Part shown: in pieces, positions 12,363 to 37,143 of the stretch
Layout of the letters: each line of letters starts with the position of its first letter
Position numbering within the stretch: position 1 is the first letter of the stretch
Assembly: GCF_004210375.1 (NCBI RefSeq)
Contig: NC_134830.1
Location: 9,176,001-9,240,000 of the forward strand
DNA from: Tachypleus tridentatus
Lineage: Eukaryota > Arthropoda > Merostomata > Xiphosura > Limulidae
Direction: 5' to 3'
Length of the DNA: 64,000 nt
Made by a program: the position numbers and the translations under genes
The notes under the pieces: generated by a model
Told to the model about the DNA's origin: nothing
Seen by the model: only the letters and a program-made list of their open reading frames with translations
The model's database searches: none

Positions 12363-14815
12363 GTTTTCAGTTATTCTTCTGTCTCATTGCACGTGTTGAG
12401 TACTTGTGGTATATTGTCAGTTATTATTCTGTCTCATTGCACGTGTTGAGTACTTGTGATATATTGTCAGTTATTCTTCTGTCTCATTGCACGTGTTGAG
12501 TACTTGTGGTATATTGTCAGTTATTCTTCTGTCTCATTGCACATGTTGAGTACTTGTGGTATATTGTCAGTTATTATTCTGTCTCATTGCACGTGTTGAG
12601 TACTTGTGGTATATTGTCAGTTATTATTCTGTCTCATTGCACGTGTTGAGTACTTGTGGTATATTGTCAGTTATTATTCTGTCTCATTGCACGTGTTGAG
12701 TACTTGTGGTATATTGTCAGTTATTCTTCTGTCTCATTGCATGTGTTGAGTACTTGTGGTATATTGTCAGTTATTCTGTCTCATTGCACGTGTTGAGTAC
12801 TTGTGGTATATTCAGTTATTCTTCTGTCTCATTGTACGTGTTGAGTACTTGTGGTATATTGTCAGTTATTATTCTGTCTCATTGTACGTGTTGAGTACTT
12901 GTGGTATATTGTCAGTTATAATTCTGTCTCATTGCACGTGTTGAGTACTTGTGGTATATTGTCAGTTATTATTCTGTCTCATTGCACGTGTTGAGTACTT
13001 GTGGTATATTGTCAGTTATTATTCTGTCTCTTGCACGTGTTGAGTACTTGTGGTATATTGTCAGTTATTATTCTGTCTCATTGCACGTGTTGAGTACTTG
13101 TGGTATATTGTCAGTTATTATTCTGTCTCATTGCACGTGTTGAGTACTTGTGGTATATTGTCAGTTATTATTCTGTCTCATTGCACGTGTTGAGTACTTG
13201 TGGTATATTGTCAGTTATTATTCTGTCTCATTGCACGTGTTGAGTACTTGTGGTATATTGTCAGTTATTCTGTCTCATTGCACGTGTTGAGTACTTGTGG
13301 TATATTGTCAGTTATTATTCTGTCTCATTGCACGTGTTGAGTACTTGTGGTATATTGTCAGTTATTATTCTGTCTCATTGCACGTGTTGAGTACTTGTGG
13401 TATATTGTCAGTTATTATTCTGTCTCATTGCACGTGTTGAGTACTTGTGGTATATTGTCAGTTATTATTCTGTCTCATTGCACGTGTTGAGTACTTGTGG
13501 TATATTGTCAGTTATTATTCTGTCTCATTGCACGTGTTGAGTACTTGTGGTATATTGTCAGTTATTATTCTGTCTCATTGCACGTGTTGAGTACTTGTGG
13601 TATGTTGTCAGTTATTCTGTCTCATTGCACGTGTTGAGTACTTGTGGTATGTTGTCAGTTATTCTGTCTCATTGCACGTGTTGAGTACTTGTGGTATATT
13701 GTCAGTTATTCTGTCTCATTGCACGTGTTGAGTACTTGTGGTATATTGTCAGTTATTCTGTCTCATTGCACGTGTTGAGTACTTGTGGTATATTGTCAGT
13801 TATTCTGTCTCATTGCACGTGTTGAGTACTTGTGGTATGTTGTCATTTATTATTCTGTCTCATTGCACGTGTTGAGTACTTGTAGTATGTTGTCATTTAT
13901 TATTCTGTCTCATTGCACGTGTTGAGTACTTGTGGTATGTTGTCAGTTATTCTGTCTCATTGCACGTGTTGACTACTTGTGGTATATTGTCAGTTATTCT
14001 GTCTCATTGCACGTGTTGAGTACTTGTGGTATATTGTCAGTTATTATTCTGTCTCATTGCACGTGTTGAGTACTTGTGGTATATTGTCAGTTATTCTGTC
14101 TCATTGCACGTGTTGAGTACTTGTGGTATATTGTCAGTTATTATTCTGTCTCATTGCACGTGTTGAGTACTTGTGGTATATTGTCAGTTATTATTCTGTC
14201 TCATTGCACGTGTTGAGTAACTTGTGGTATATTGTCAGTTATTATTCTGTCTCATTGCACGTGTTGAGTACTTGTGGTATATTGTCAGTTATTATTCTGT
14301 CTCATTGCACGTGTTGAGTACTTGTGGTATATTGTCAGTTATTATTCTGTCTCATTGCACGTGTTGAGTACTTGTGGTATGTTGTCAGTTATTCTGTCTC
14401 ATTGCACGTGTTGAGTACTTGTGGTATGTTGTCAGTTATTCTGTCTCATTGCACGTGTTGAGTACTTGTGGTATATTGTCAGTTATTCTGTCTCATTGCA
14501 CGTGTTGAGTACTTGTGGTATATTGTCAGTTATTCTGTCTCATTGCACGTGTTGAGTACTTGTGGTATATTGTCAGTTATTCTGTCTCATTGCACGTGTT
14601 GAGTACTTGTGGTATGTTGTCATTTATTATTCTGTCTCATTGCACGTGTTGAGTACTTGTAGTATGTTGTCATTTATTATTCTGTCTCATTGCACGTGTT
14701 GAGTACTTGTGGTATGTTGTCAGTTATTCTGTCTCATTGCACGTGTTGACTACTTGTGGTATATTGTCAGTTATTCTGTCTCATTGCACGTGTTGAGTAC
14801 TTGTGGTATGTTGTT
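12363..14815. repeat. Large 47/50-bp minisatellite with an E-box in most units
   Basis: About fifty head-to-tail units of the form tattgtcagttattattctg, tctcattgcacgtgttgagt, acttgtggta. A 3-bp deletion gives the 47-bp type. Most units contain the palindrome CACGTG. Open frames of about 62-64 codons here are artefacts of the repeat. Confidence 0.97.
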
Positions 14816-14920
14816 AATAACTGAAGTCTTGATTTAATACTTTTTCTATAATAAAATATTAGTTGAATTTTTTACAATAAATGGAATTTCATTTGTCAAG
14901 TTTTACCCAAAATATAAATC

Positions 14921-15145
14921 TGATGGGTTAGGACATTCGACTCGTAATCTGACGGTCGCGGGTTCGAATCCCAGTTGCGCCCAACATGCTCGCCCTTTCA
15001 GCCATGACAGTCAATTCCACTGTTCGTTGGTAGAGGAGTAGTCCTGGAGTTGGCGGTGGGTGATAATGACTAGCTGCCTTACACTGCTAAGTTAGGGACG
15101 GCTAGCGCAGATAGCCCTCGAGTAGTTTTACGCGAAATTCAAAAC
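14921..15145 (+). mobile_element. SINE group A
   Basis: tRNA-like head with B-box gggttcgaatccc, then the body ggagttggcggtgggtg and the tail ggacggctagcgcagatagc, as in the other copies. The middle is shortened. Confidence 0.88.
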
Positions 15146-15690
15146 ATCTCCAGTAGCTTTATCAAGCTTGCTTACACTCACTTATTTTTAATTCTTCTAT
15201 AAATAGTGTTTCTGTTGTTCAATTTCAGGGTCGTTCATTTTTCTGCCCTTAATCCTTTTTATCTTTATTTTTTATTTCCTCATTTTTCCATTGGTTTACC
15301 ATATCGAGCACGTTGTCTATTTTTGTGCCCTCGTGTTGATCTTCAGTGAAAGTTGGTTTGCTATTCATGAATGTCAAGTTTGTTACAAAATAATCAGTTA
15401 GAGACCTAAGCATAATAACATGATTTTCTTCAGGGGATGAGAGAAGGGACCAGTGTTTTATCCAAATTCGTAGGATGATACCCAAAACATAAAGCGCCAT
15501 CTTACAGTGAATTGATAAAATAGCAGCTAATTAAATTCAATTGAAACTACTAAAGATTTTTACAAAATACATTTTAATCACTAAAACTTTGGATCTTGGA
15601 ATTTTAAAATTGCTTATTTTTAAAAATCAACAGAAAATAGTGTTTACAGTAGGTTCCTCTTTCAGAGGAAATATCTGCCTACATTCTTAT
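15146..15690. other. No recognised feature
   Basis: AT-rich spacer between two SINEs of opposite orientation. Confidence 0.5.
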
Positions 15691-15928
15691 TGTTTGTTTG
15701 CTTTTTTGAATTTCGCACAAAGCTACTCGAGGGCTATTTTGTGCTAGCCGTCCCTAATTTAGCAGTGTAAGACTAGAGGGAAGGTAGCTAGTCATGACCA
15801 CCCACCGCCAACTCTTGGGCTACTCTTTTACCAACGAATAGTGGGTTGACCGAACATTATAACGCCCCCACGGCTGAAAGGGCGAGCATGTTTGGCGCGA
15901 CGGGGATGCGAACCCGCGACCCTCCAAC
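15691..15928 (-). mobile_element. SINE group A, 5' head truncated
   Basis: Full body and tail in reverse; stops just past the B-box (gcgaacccgcgaccctc), lacking the A-box end of the tRNA-like head. Confidence 0.9.
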
Positions 15929-15930
15929 AT

Positions 15931-17547
15931 TCTTATAAATCAAATTGTTTTTACAAATACAAAAAGATTAAAGGACAAAACATACGGATATTTAAATGAT
16001 AACTTTAAATATTCATGTTATTTTCTGTGAGTAACATTGTATATAATATGTTTGAGGAACAGTTTTTAACCTTAGTTTCTTACAAACATGAAACCTATAT
16101 TTTTCAAAATACTGAACTGCTGTTTTCAGAGTGAAACATGGTCGTTTGAAAGAAAATCATTATATTCCCAATTTGTTATGTTTGCCAGATTATACTCGGA
16201 AGCTACACAACTTTAATTAAAAACTTCTATATTATCGACTGCCCTCAAACATTTTTTTTTAATTAAGTAGATGTGCAATTTGACTAAGTTTTGAGAGGTG
16301 AATTGCATACCCAGCTCTGTCCCTGATGGAGTCCCGACAGATCCGGTAAAAGTTGTTTATTATTAAGTCCAAAGTTGCCCAAGGGGTTATTTTGTTTGTA
16401 TCTGCCCATCACGTGTATCGAAGTTTAGTTTCTAGTGGTACATGTCCACAGACATACCACTTGGGGGCACTGTAAAAGTGGACTTTCAGTTCGTAATGGG
16501 CTTTCTTTTCGAAGATCTTGTATATTTTAAATGTCTCACTTTAACAGTTTTGCAGATTATTTTAAGGTGACTGACTTTTTCGTCTTTTTTTTTTCCCTTT
16601 AAAACGCAGAAAACACCAATAGATTTTACTAATTATGATTAAAACATCTGCGAGGATTTTCAGTTGCATTCATTCTTTAATAAAACTTGTGTAACAGGTG
16701 AAGCGGAACGAAAGTAGAGAGTAGTAGAAATCGAATCAAAAAACTTAGCTGAAATGACAAAGCAGTTGCGTCACTTATTCAGAACAGCCCATTTCACAGT
16801 GGAGATGTGGTCACGATTTATACTGTCTGAATTTAGTATGCTTAGTGTGTCAAATTTAATAATACTTTAAATATTACTCTTACAAAAACTATTGTAGATC
16901 AAAAAGTAAGAAATATCCCAACAAATATGAACTACTTCTCTAATTCAGGGCTTATTGTAATCCTAGTACAAGTCAGAAAAGACCGCGGAACTTAACCAAC
17001 AACAATATCTTTATTAACTAGTGTGTACTATTGTTACGCACACGTAGCAACTGCATGACTTAAGAACTATTTTTCCTAGCTATCGGATAACATTCTACTG
17101 AAGAATTAGTGTAGGCTTCATCCAACACTCAAGAACCAAATCGGTATCGAGGAGAAAGGTAGAGATCCAGGTGTACCCGATCCTCCCAGGTCACATGACC
17201 AAATGAACCAATCTGATTAAAAGCTGAATATTTTAATACAGTATATTTTGATTACTATGGGAAACAAGCCAAAATACTGAAAATTTTGTTTATTCTGTTT
17301 TACTTCTAAAATTCTGTTGTGGTGCGAGTTTTGTTCAAATTCAATTATTTACAACAGCAACAATGATACACGGATTGTTTTACAAATTATTTACATTTTT
17401 AAATATATTTATGGGAAGGTATAATATAAATTTAGTTTGTTTTGGGGCTACTAATACTAAGTTAACATGGAGACGTGTTCACAGCACAGTTAATTTTCCT
17501 TGATATTGGATAGTTACAGCATAGCTATGGCTTATTTATAGCACATA
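15931..17547. other. Mostly unannotated; one short SINE C fragment
   Basis: A decayed group C SINE (minus) covers about 16355-16476. I see nothing else. Confidence 0.5.
16355..16476 (-). mobile_element. SINE group C, decayed
   Basis: Carries the reverse B-box-like gtatcgaagtttagtttcta and the tail equivalent of cacaaagctacacaatggg. Confidence 0.6.
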
Positions 17548-17549
17548 TA

Positions 17550-19109
17550 CACTGCTGATCAAAATCTTAAGGCCAATGAACATAAAGAAGAAATATTCGT
17601 TTTGCGTTGTTAAACTCAACCGCTTATTTGAGTAGAGCTTCGAAAGATGAAAATATGAAAAGGGAAAGTAAAAATAAACGTTTAGCATTAAAAAGGGAAA
17701 ATGTGAAGACTATAAAATTAGCCTAAATACTAACAGGTCAAAACCATACCAAAAAGAAGTCCTAAACAGGATAGGAAATGCCCAACAAGAGGTCTCAGTA
17801 GTGAGTTGCACGGCCATCATTGCAAATAACTGCAAACATTCGCTTTGGTATGGTCGATATAAGCGTTTGCAGAAGGCTGGCTGGAATGTTATTCCAAGTG
17901 CTGAAGATGGCTTCACGAAGATCATGCGCTGTTTGGAATTGATGTCCATTTCTATAGACTTCCCTTGCCATCAACCCCTAAACATTTTCAATGAGGTTCA
18001 GTTCCGGCGAACATGTTGGATGGTCCAAAAGAATCGCATTATTTGCCATGAAACAGTCCTTTGTCCTGCGAGCATTGCAGATTGCATGGTTGTCCTACTG
18101 AAAGATCCAGTCATTTCCATACAAGCGAGGGCCTTCAGTCAATAAAGATGCTCTCTCCAACATGCCAATGTAGGCAGCTGGTGTATGACATTCCTGTATA
18201 ACCTGAAGTTCCATTGTTCCATGGAAAGAGAAAGCACCCCAGATATGATGGAACCTCCTCCACTGTGTCGTGTACAAAATGTCTCCAGTAGGATATCCTT
18301 ATCGTGCCACTAACGTTGGAAGCCATCTGGACCATCCAGGTTAAATTTTTTCTCATCAGAGAACAAAACCTTCTTCTACTTTTCTACGTCCGATGTTTTG
18401 TGCTTCTCAGCAACGTTTAACCGAGCTGTTTCGTGATGTGGAAGGAGACGTGGCCTTTGAAGACGTTTACGGTTTTTAAAGCCTTTCTTTCGTAGATGCC
18501 GTCTTATTGTTCTTGAGCTGCATTCTGCGTCCGTAAGGGCCTTAATCTGGTTCGACGATCGGCTGGTGTCTTGTCAGACAAGCCGTCGAAACCTCCTGCT
18601 CAACGCCAGTGAAATTTTCTTGGGCCGACCAGTTGAAATTCTCGTTTTGTATCTCTCAAGGTCTTTTAAGAAATTTGCAACAGCAGTTTTACTACGCCCA
18701 ATCTCACCAGCGATGGCTCGTTCAGAGAGACTTTGCTTTTGCAGCTCGATAATTCTGCACATTCAAACTGTCAACTTTCTAGCCTTTGCCATGTTTTTAC
18801 CCAATGTAACACAGGAGACGTCAGCTGAAGATGTTGACAACGCTAATGCTTGAACACAAATGAATAACTTTCGTTACGTGTTTACCGAATAACGCTTCGT
18901 TTCAGTATGGTCTTAAACTTTTGACCAGCTAGTATTTAGGCTAATTTCATAATGTTCACATTTTCTCTATTAAATGCTAAAAAAGTGTTTATTTTCCCTT
19001 TTCTTATTTTCATCTTTCGAAGCTCTACTCAAATAAGTGGTTGAGTCTAGCAACGCAAAATGCATAATTTCCTTTATGTTCAGTGCCCTTGAGATTTTGC
19101 TCAGCAGTG
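17550..19109 (-). mobile_element. Tc3-like DNA transposon with long inverted repeats, inactive
   Basis: 1560 bp between TA duplications (17548-17549, 19110-19111). Inverted repeats of about 200 bp start CACTGCTGATCAAAATC on the left and CACTGCTGAGCAAAATC on the right. Carries a decayed transposase on the minus strand. Confidence 0.94.
17803..18792 (-). pseudogene. Tc3-like transposase with nonsense codons
   Basis: The N-terminal helix-turn-helix is seen as LSERAIAGEIGRSKTAVANF with GRPKK. The catalytic part has RKNLTWMVQM (a shifted form of the first-Asp region), DNHAICN just after a TAG in place of a sense codon, and SPELNLIENV followed by TAG where Trp is expected. The C-terminus WNNIPASLLQTLISTIPKRM matches the family. 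Confidence 0.9.
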
Positions 19110-19111
19110 TA

Positions 19112-21932
19112 TAAAGAACGCCCGTACCCCAATTTTTATATTCAGCACTGCCTCGCTGTGTTTGCCAGAGCCAGAAAAAATACTGATTTATTTCACCACC
19201 ACAAATTTCATATTTTTTCCGAAAATGCTACATAAAACCAATTTTCTGCTATATCTTATTTATTCGAGAATGGTTGAGATTTCTTCATGGTTATAGACTT
19301 ATTTATACATGTACATCTAAAATGTATATAATGAATGTATTAATTTCTCTAATTATTTTAAAATGTAGCATTTATTGAACTTTTTTTAATTGACTATTTT
19401 GTGAATTTATATAATAGTTCTAACGCTTAAAATTTAAATCAATGTAATACGTACACTAATATTTGAGTACTGTAGGAAACGTCGTGAAACGTTTGATGCA
19501 TTATAATCATACTTGGACATGACCTCTGAAGGGGTCAACGTTCTGTTGGATACAAATCTTGACCTTCATGTTGTAATAAAAGTATTTTAAGATGAAAATA
19601 AAATAAAAGAATGCACAATTACTGTTTGTTTAGAATTAAGTACAAAGCTGAAAAAATACATCTGTTACCGATACAGTTTGTGTACATAAAGTGTATCAGA
19701 TTTCAAGAAATTTTTTAAATTTATTTTAGAAGGATATCTAAAAAAACATCGAAAATGACAAACTTTTAGCACACCACATAGAAGAAGGATATAAGGAATC
19801 GATACTTACAATTAAACTTTTCATATTTAACTTTATAATAAATTGGCCACTAGGTTATGCGAAAGTAACGTCAGAATATGAAACTTTGCAGAAAATAATA
19901 GAAATTTCGTGGATGTTTCTACATATTTACATAATTATGTGGTGTTTGAATGCCTTGTTATGATTTTTATAATACCGATTAGCTCATAAATTTATTATTA
20001 ACTGTGAAAATGTTTGAAACGTTCATCGTTTGGAATAAAAGTAGTTTTTCTTTAAGTATTGATTTTATCATATTTTTATTTATATTTACATTTCTTTCTT
20101 TAGTACAACCATAATTTTTAATAATTAGTTTCCTTTGTTTCAGTTCTCGTGATTGAATCTCTTACAACTTGGCCTGAAAAACAAAGTAAAACATAAACCT
20201 CAAATTAAACAATATATATAAATCAAGCATTAATTCGATGGTGAAAAATTATAGCTATTAAAACGTAAGTGAAGTTTCTACACTCAGTGTTTTTACTAAG
20301 GAACTAAACAAATCCTAAAATATGGTTTTTACTTATTACTAGGAATTTTAATAATCAAATATCTGTCTAATTATATAATTGGTTCAATACTAGTGATATA
20401 TGTTTTAGAGATACGGAGGGAAGTATTCTTTCAAAGAAAAATATACTTTTTCTTTTGTAGAAATAATTTAAGTGGTTTAAATGGAAGTAAACTGTTTGTT
20501 TAAAAAGAGGAATCAGAAGATAGTGAACCTTGTAAACGTTTTAGTATATTGGGGTAGCCCTTTAACCCCATTCTCCCTCCCCTGATATATTGTAGGAGAG
20601 GAAGAAATAAACAATCATTTTAAGTTATTCAATGTACACAAATTTTCGGTATATTTACATTGCTGAAACTCAGTTCTTAATATATGAGTTTATGTTCAAA
20701 CATGTTAATTTTCTAATCCTTACATTTATTTCTCAGTAATTAAGCCCTTTTTTTGGTATATAATTTTTTAATATATAAATTGAAAGGCGTTTCCATCTCA
20801 AAAAGTGTAAGAAATGGACACAAATTAAAAAAAGTTGTTCCTATTGTATATACACGAATATTTACAATTATATTCATGTTTTATGTATTCAATCTAAGTG
20901 ACATGCAATCTAAGTACTTTTATGTATTTTGTATATAATAACTTTTAAAAATACTCCTTTCTCTTCACTCAGACTTATAAAAAATTCCTAAGTAAAAAAT
21001 GCCGTAGCTATATGGATAAAGAACCCAATAATCTAAAAACAGTACCTTGTTTTTTAAAAAACAACAACTTATAAGACTGTTTAATTTTTAGTAATCATAA
21101 TGTTTAATTTCTTATTACACTTACAAAGGTTATGGAATATTGCTGATTTAAAGAATGTATTCAGCATAAACATAAAGTTAAGCTGGTTAAATTTTGCCAA
21201 ATATTATTAGGATTACGGTTTAAAACAATGGGTGTATCCAACTAATTATTCAATTCTAATCTAGTCAATAAGTATTTTGTTATTTGTGGTATTCATTCAT
21301 AGCGTTAATTATTTTTAAATAGTTTAAATGGAGCCATCTTCATTAAATTATGTCTTATTTACCATTATTTTACTTTTTTCCCTCAATATATAGAAATGAT
21401 TTATTTTTGTTACAAGTTCCTAATAATAGCTCTTCGTGTTTTAGTTTAATTCCTACAGAACAAAATAAAATATATATATTATATATTGACTGTATTATAT
21501 TCACAAGTATAAGTGTCTAAGGGCAAATTATATTTAGGTTTCATGTAGTGATAAGCTTTACGGATCTTAGGAGAGACCAGGAGTAATTTTTGTTTGGCAA
21601 ATAATAACATAAATAATTTTGCTTTAATATGATTTTAAAGGATATTTTTAGTTATAATTATTAAAATACCTTCAAAAATTTTATTTGTTATTATTAATTC
21701 TTATTAAGCCTTTTAAACTTATGTTTAAGTCTGTAAGGGTTTCCGAATTTCTTGAAACGTTATTGGCATTATATATCGAGGGTAAGGGTATTCAACTAAT
21801 GATTCAAAGCATTTTTGTAATTTAATTTAGTTTTAGTTTTTCTTGTGCATTTCTTTATGTAGAATTAATTTATTGTATTTATAGATGACCCTTTAGTTTC
21901 AATCAGTATAGGTAGCTTACTTTTATTAAAAG
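19112..21932. other. Downstream flank of amylase, no SINE or gene recognised
   Basis: AT-rich. If the exon 6 donor is used, the last amylase exon and poly(A) site should be here or further left; I could not identify it. Confidence 0.5.
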
Positions 21933-21974
21933 TTAATAAGTATGTTGACTTTGAAAAGGAGAACTCTGACTTAC

Positions 21975-34788
<12,814 letters not shown>

Positions 34789-34850
34789 CACTGCAGTCTT
34801 TGATTATGTAGGTTTTGGACACAGGCATCAGGTTTTCTAAAAGCCTAGAG

Positions 34851-34859
34851 CCTTATATA
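34851..34859 (-). promoter_or_regulatory. TATA-like box of the amylase gene
   Basis: Minus-strand tatataagg about 63-71 bases upstream of the amylase ATG. Transcription about 30 bp downstream would give a 5' UTR of some 35-40 bases. Placement and match are good; function is inferred. Confidence 0.6.
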
Positions 34860-35112
34860 CTTTAACATGAGAACATAAAGCGTTATCAAGCCTGTTTTCA
34901 CATGATATCTTGAGACATATGTTCCGAGTTGTATATAATTCTCACCATGATAAACCAACACATCAAACTGAGCACATGCTAATTTCAGCCCGTTTTGTTT
35001 TTTGGCCAGTGCCTATCGTCTTATTGTCACCTTATCATTAGAAATGTGTCAAGGTTAAAAATATAAGAAGAGAATTTTCACATATGTAGTGTTAACTGAG
35101 AGAAGAACTTCA

Positions 35113-35221
35113 TCCTCAAGGGGTTCAGGGGTAACGCTGAGGTCTTATAACGTACCTTTGATGGGCAGAGTACAGGTAGCCCATAGTATAGCTTTGTGAT
35201 TAGCAACAATCAAACAAACGA
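35113..35221 (+). mobile_element. SINE group C
   Basis: aaggggttcaggggtaacgc, gatgggcagagtac, aggtagcccatagtatagct and caatcaaacaaac tail. Confidence 0.65.
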
Positions 35222-35242
35222 AAGCAAAGTTCGTCTCCCTTA

Positions 35243-35325
35243 GTGTCTTGACGGTGAGCTGGAAGACTTACAACACTAAAATTCGAAGTTCGATTTCCCA
35301 CGATGAATACAGTGCAGATACCGTT
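35243..35325 (+). mobile_element. SINE group C, fragment
   Basis: gacttacaacactaaaattc, B-box-like gaagttcgatttccc, then gaatacagtgcagata. Confidence 0.6.
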
Positions 35326-35472
35326 TTAAGATTGTATATTATTTCACCTCGTGCTAAAGCTAATTTCTTCAAAACTAAAAGTCCTTGTGAAAAAATCAAA
35401 TTTGTAATGAGTTCAGTTGAAAAAAAAGACAAAACGATAAAAAGAAAATTTAGAAATCTAACAATTTAGAAA

Positions 35473-36132
35473 GAAACTAATCTGGTAGTATAGGTAAGTA
35501 ACTAGTTAAACAGTCGTCATGCCATTTGTGTGTGTGTGTTAGAGTGAAAACTAATCTGGTAGTATAGGTAAGTAACTAGTTAAACAGTCGTCATGCCATT
35601 TGTGTGTGTGTGTTAGAGTGAAAACTAATCTGATAGTATAGGTAAGTAACTAGTTAAACAGTCGTCATGCCATTTGTGTGTGTGTGTTAGAGTGAAAACT
35701 AATCTGGTAGTATAGGTAAGTAACTAGTTAAACAGTGGTCATGTCATTTGTGTGTGTGTGTTAGAGTGAAAACTAATCTGATAGTATAGGTAAGTAACTA
35801 GTTAAACAGTCGTCATGCCATTTGTGTGTGTGTGTTAGAGTGAAAACTAATCTGGTAGTATAGGTAAGTAACTAGTTAAACAGTGGTCATGTCATTTGTG
35901 TGTGTGTGTTAGAGTGAAAACTAATCTGGTAGTATAGGTAAGTAACTAGTTAAACAGTGGTCATGTCATTTGTGTGTGTGTGTTAGAGTGAAAACTAATC
36001 TCGTAATATAGGTAAGTAACTGGTTAAACAGTGGTCATGCCATTTGTGTGTGTGTTAGAGTGAAAACTAATCCGGTAGTATAGGTAAATAACTGGTTAAA
36101 CAGTGGTCATTCCAGTTGTGTGTGTGTGTGCC
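35473..36132. repeat. 74-bp minisatellite, nine copies
   Basis: Units like aaaactaatctggtagtata, ggtaagtaactagttaaaca, gtcgtcatgccatt plus a TG run and ttagagtg. Variants (gtcgtcatgcc or gtggtcatgtc) alternate along the array. Confidence 0.96.
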
Positions 36133-36688
36133 CTTCAAACTTTTGATTTGGTCAACTTCTCTGAGCAGTAATTTTCAATAAGCTATACGCTTATCGAAAC
36201 GCCATCATTCTAACGTGTAGCTTTCGTTCTCGAAGTAAAATTCATAGCATTATTTCCAGAAAGGTTGTTAGCGAGATCTGTACACGACTGCCATCTATCT
36301 CATGACGAATGTACCCTGAAATAGCGAACGGTAAAAGTTGTCAACGGTATAACTGCTGCTGTTGAAGTATAGGGTCTGGAGTAAGCTTTGCAAGTATACT
36401 TAACGAGCCAAAAAACTAAAGCTCTACACGTATACAATGTGATATTTCAGTCCTAACTGTGTACACACTACTGGTACTGTTTACACAATCACTGCTGTTA
36501 TTTATTGGAAGGTATTTTTGTTAAATTATTATTTCGTTCCCCAAAGGGGGGCGAAAAATAACCCGGAGAGGTCAGAAACTCTTGTTTCTCCTCACCCCAC
36601 ACGCGGCTGGAGTTAATTTAGCACAGGATTTGAAACATTAATTGGAGTACCACTTATTTACTAAACAAGAGTGGTGGTAGTAAATTAC
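36133..36688. other. No assigned feature
   Basis: Somewhat GC-richer than its surroundings; no gene recognised. Confidence 0.4.
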
Positions 36689-36879
36689 CTTGGTTATCGT
36701 TGATAGGTTTATTATCTCTTTGAGGCGCATCGGTCGAAGCTGCGAACAGGGCTCGGTGAGTTGGGAAGTGTGTGACGAGTCAGACGAGAACCTACAGCTT
36801 GTATTCTCTAGAAGATATCTACTAGTGTAGTTGTGGTCACAGCGAAAAGAGCAGGGAGATGCAAACCAGCATGTCGGCA
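36689..36879 (-). other. Possible exon, Cys-rich, unassigned
   Basis: Acceptor gtgtatttacag and donor gtaatt enclose 191 bp with 63 open codons (PTCWFASPCSFRCDHNYTSR onward, five Cys). No family recognised; could be chance. Confidence 0.25.
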
Positions 36880-36893
36880 CTGTAAATACACGA

Positions 36894-37065
36894 CTATAGT
36901 TTATGAAAATTTAGATACTTAAAGACGGGCCTCTTTTCAGGGCTGGGATGTATAGATCCAATGAAACTGAAATTTTGCTGTGGGGGAAACTGGAGTACCG
37001 CGAGATAACCTACTATTACGGCCAGGGCGCCCAGTAAAAATGCTCTGACCGTGCCCGGAAGCAGT
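36894..37065 (-). other. Possible exon with a membrane segment, unassigned
   Basis: Follows a good acceptor (ctttttccttacag). The frame LLPGTVRAFLLGALAVIVGY, then LAVLQFP, resembles a signal anchor and ends at a TAG at 36894-36896. I found no convincing donor and no start exon, so it is only a candidate. Confidence 0.25.
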
Positions 37066-37143
37066 CTGTAAGGAAAAAGATAAAAGGATTAACATATGTT
37101 AACATAAATAGCTTGGATACGTATCAAACAATACAGATTAGTG

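Larger units (their letters stand above)
34865..35472. other. Upstream flank of amylase
   Basis: Beyond the TATA-like box I see two group C SINEs and no other clear element. Confidence 0.5.

Noticed and set aside
12706-14317. Several 62-64-codon open frames with repeated peptides such as VEYLWYI
   Set aside because: They come from the 47/50-bp minisatellite, whose unit lacks frequent stops; frames shift from unit to unit.
12363-14815. CRISPR array
   Set aside because: Units are contiguous minisatellite copies with no unique spacers, in a eukaryotic context.
14935-14990. tRNA gene calls in SINE heads
   Set aside because: The tRNA-like stretches lack proper acceptor stems and are always joined to the same SINE body.
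17801-18145. 114-codon plus-strand frame
   Set aside because: Antisense shadow of the Tc3-like transposase relic.
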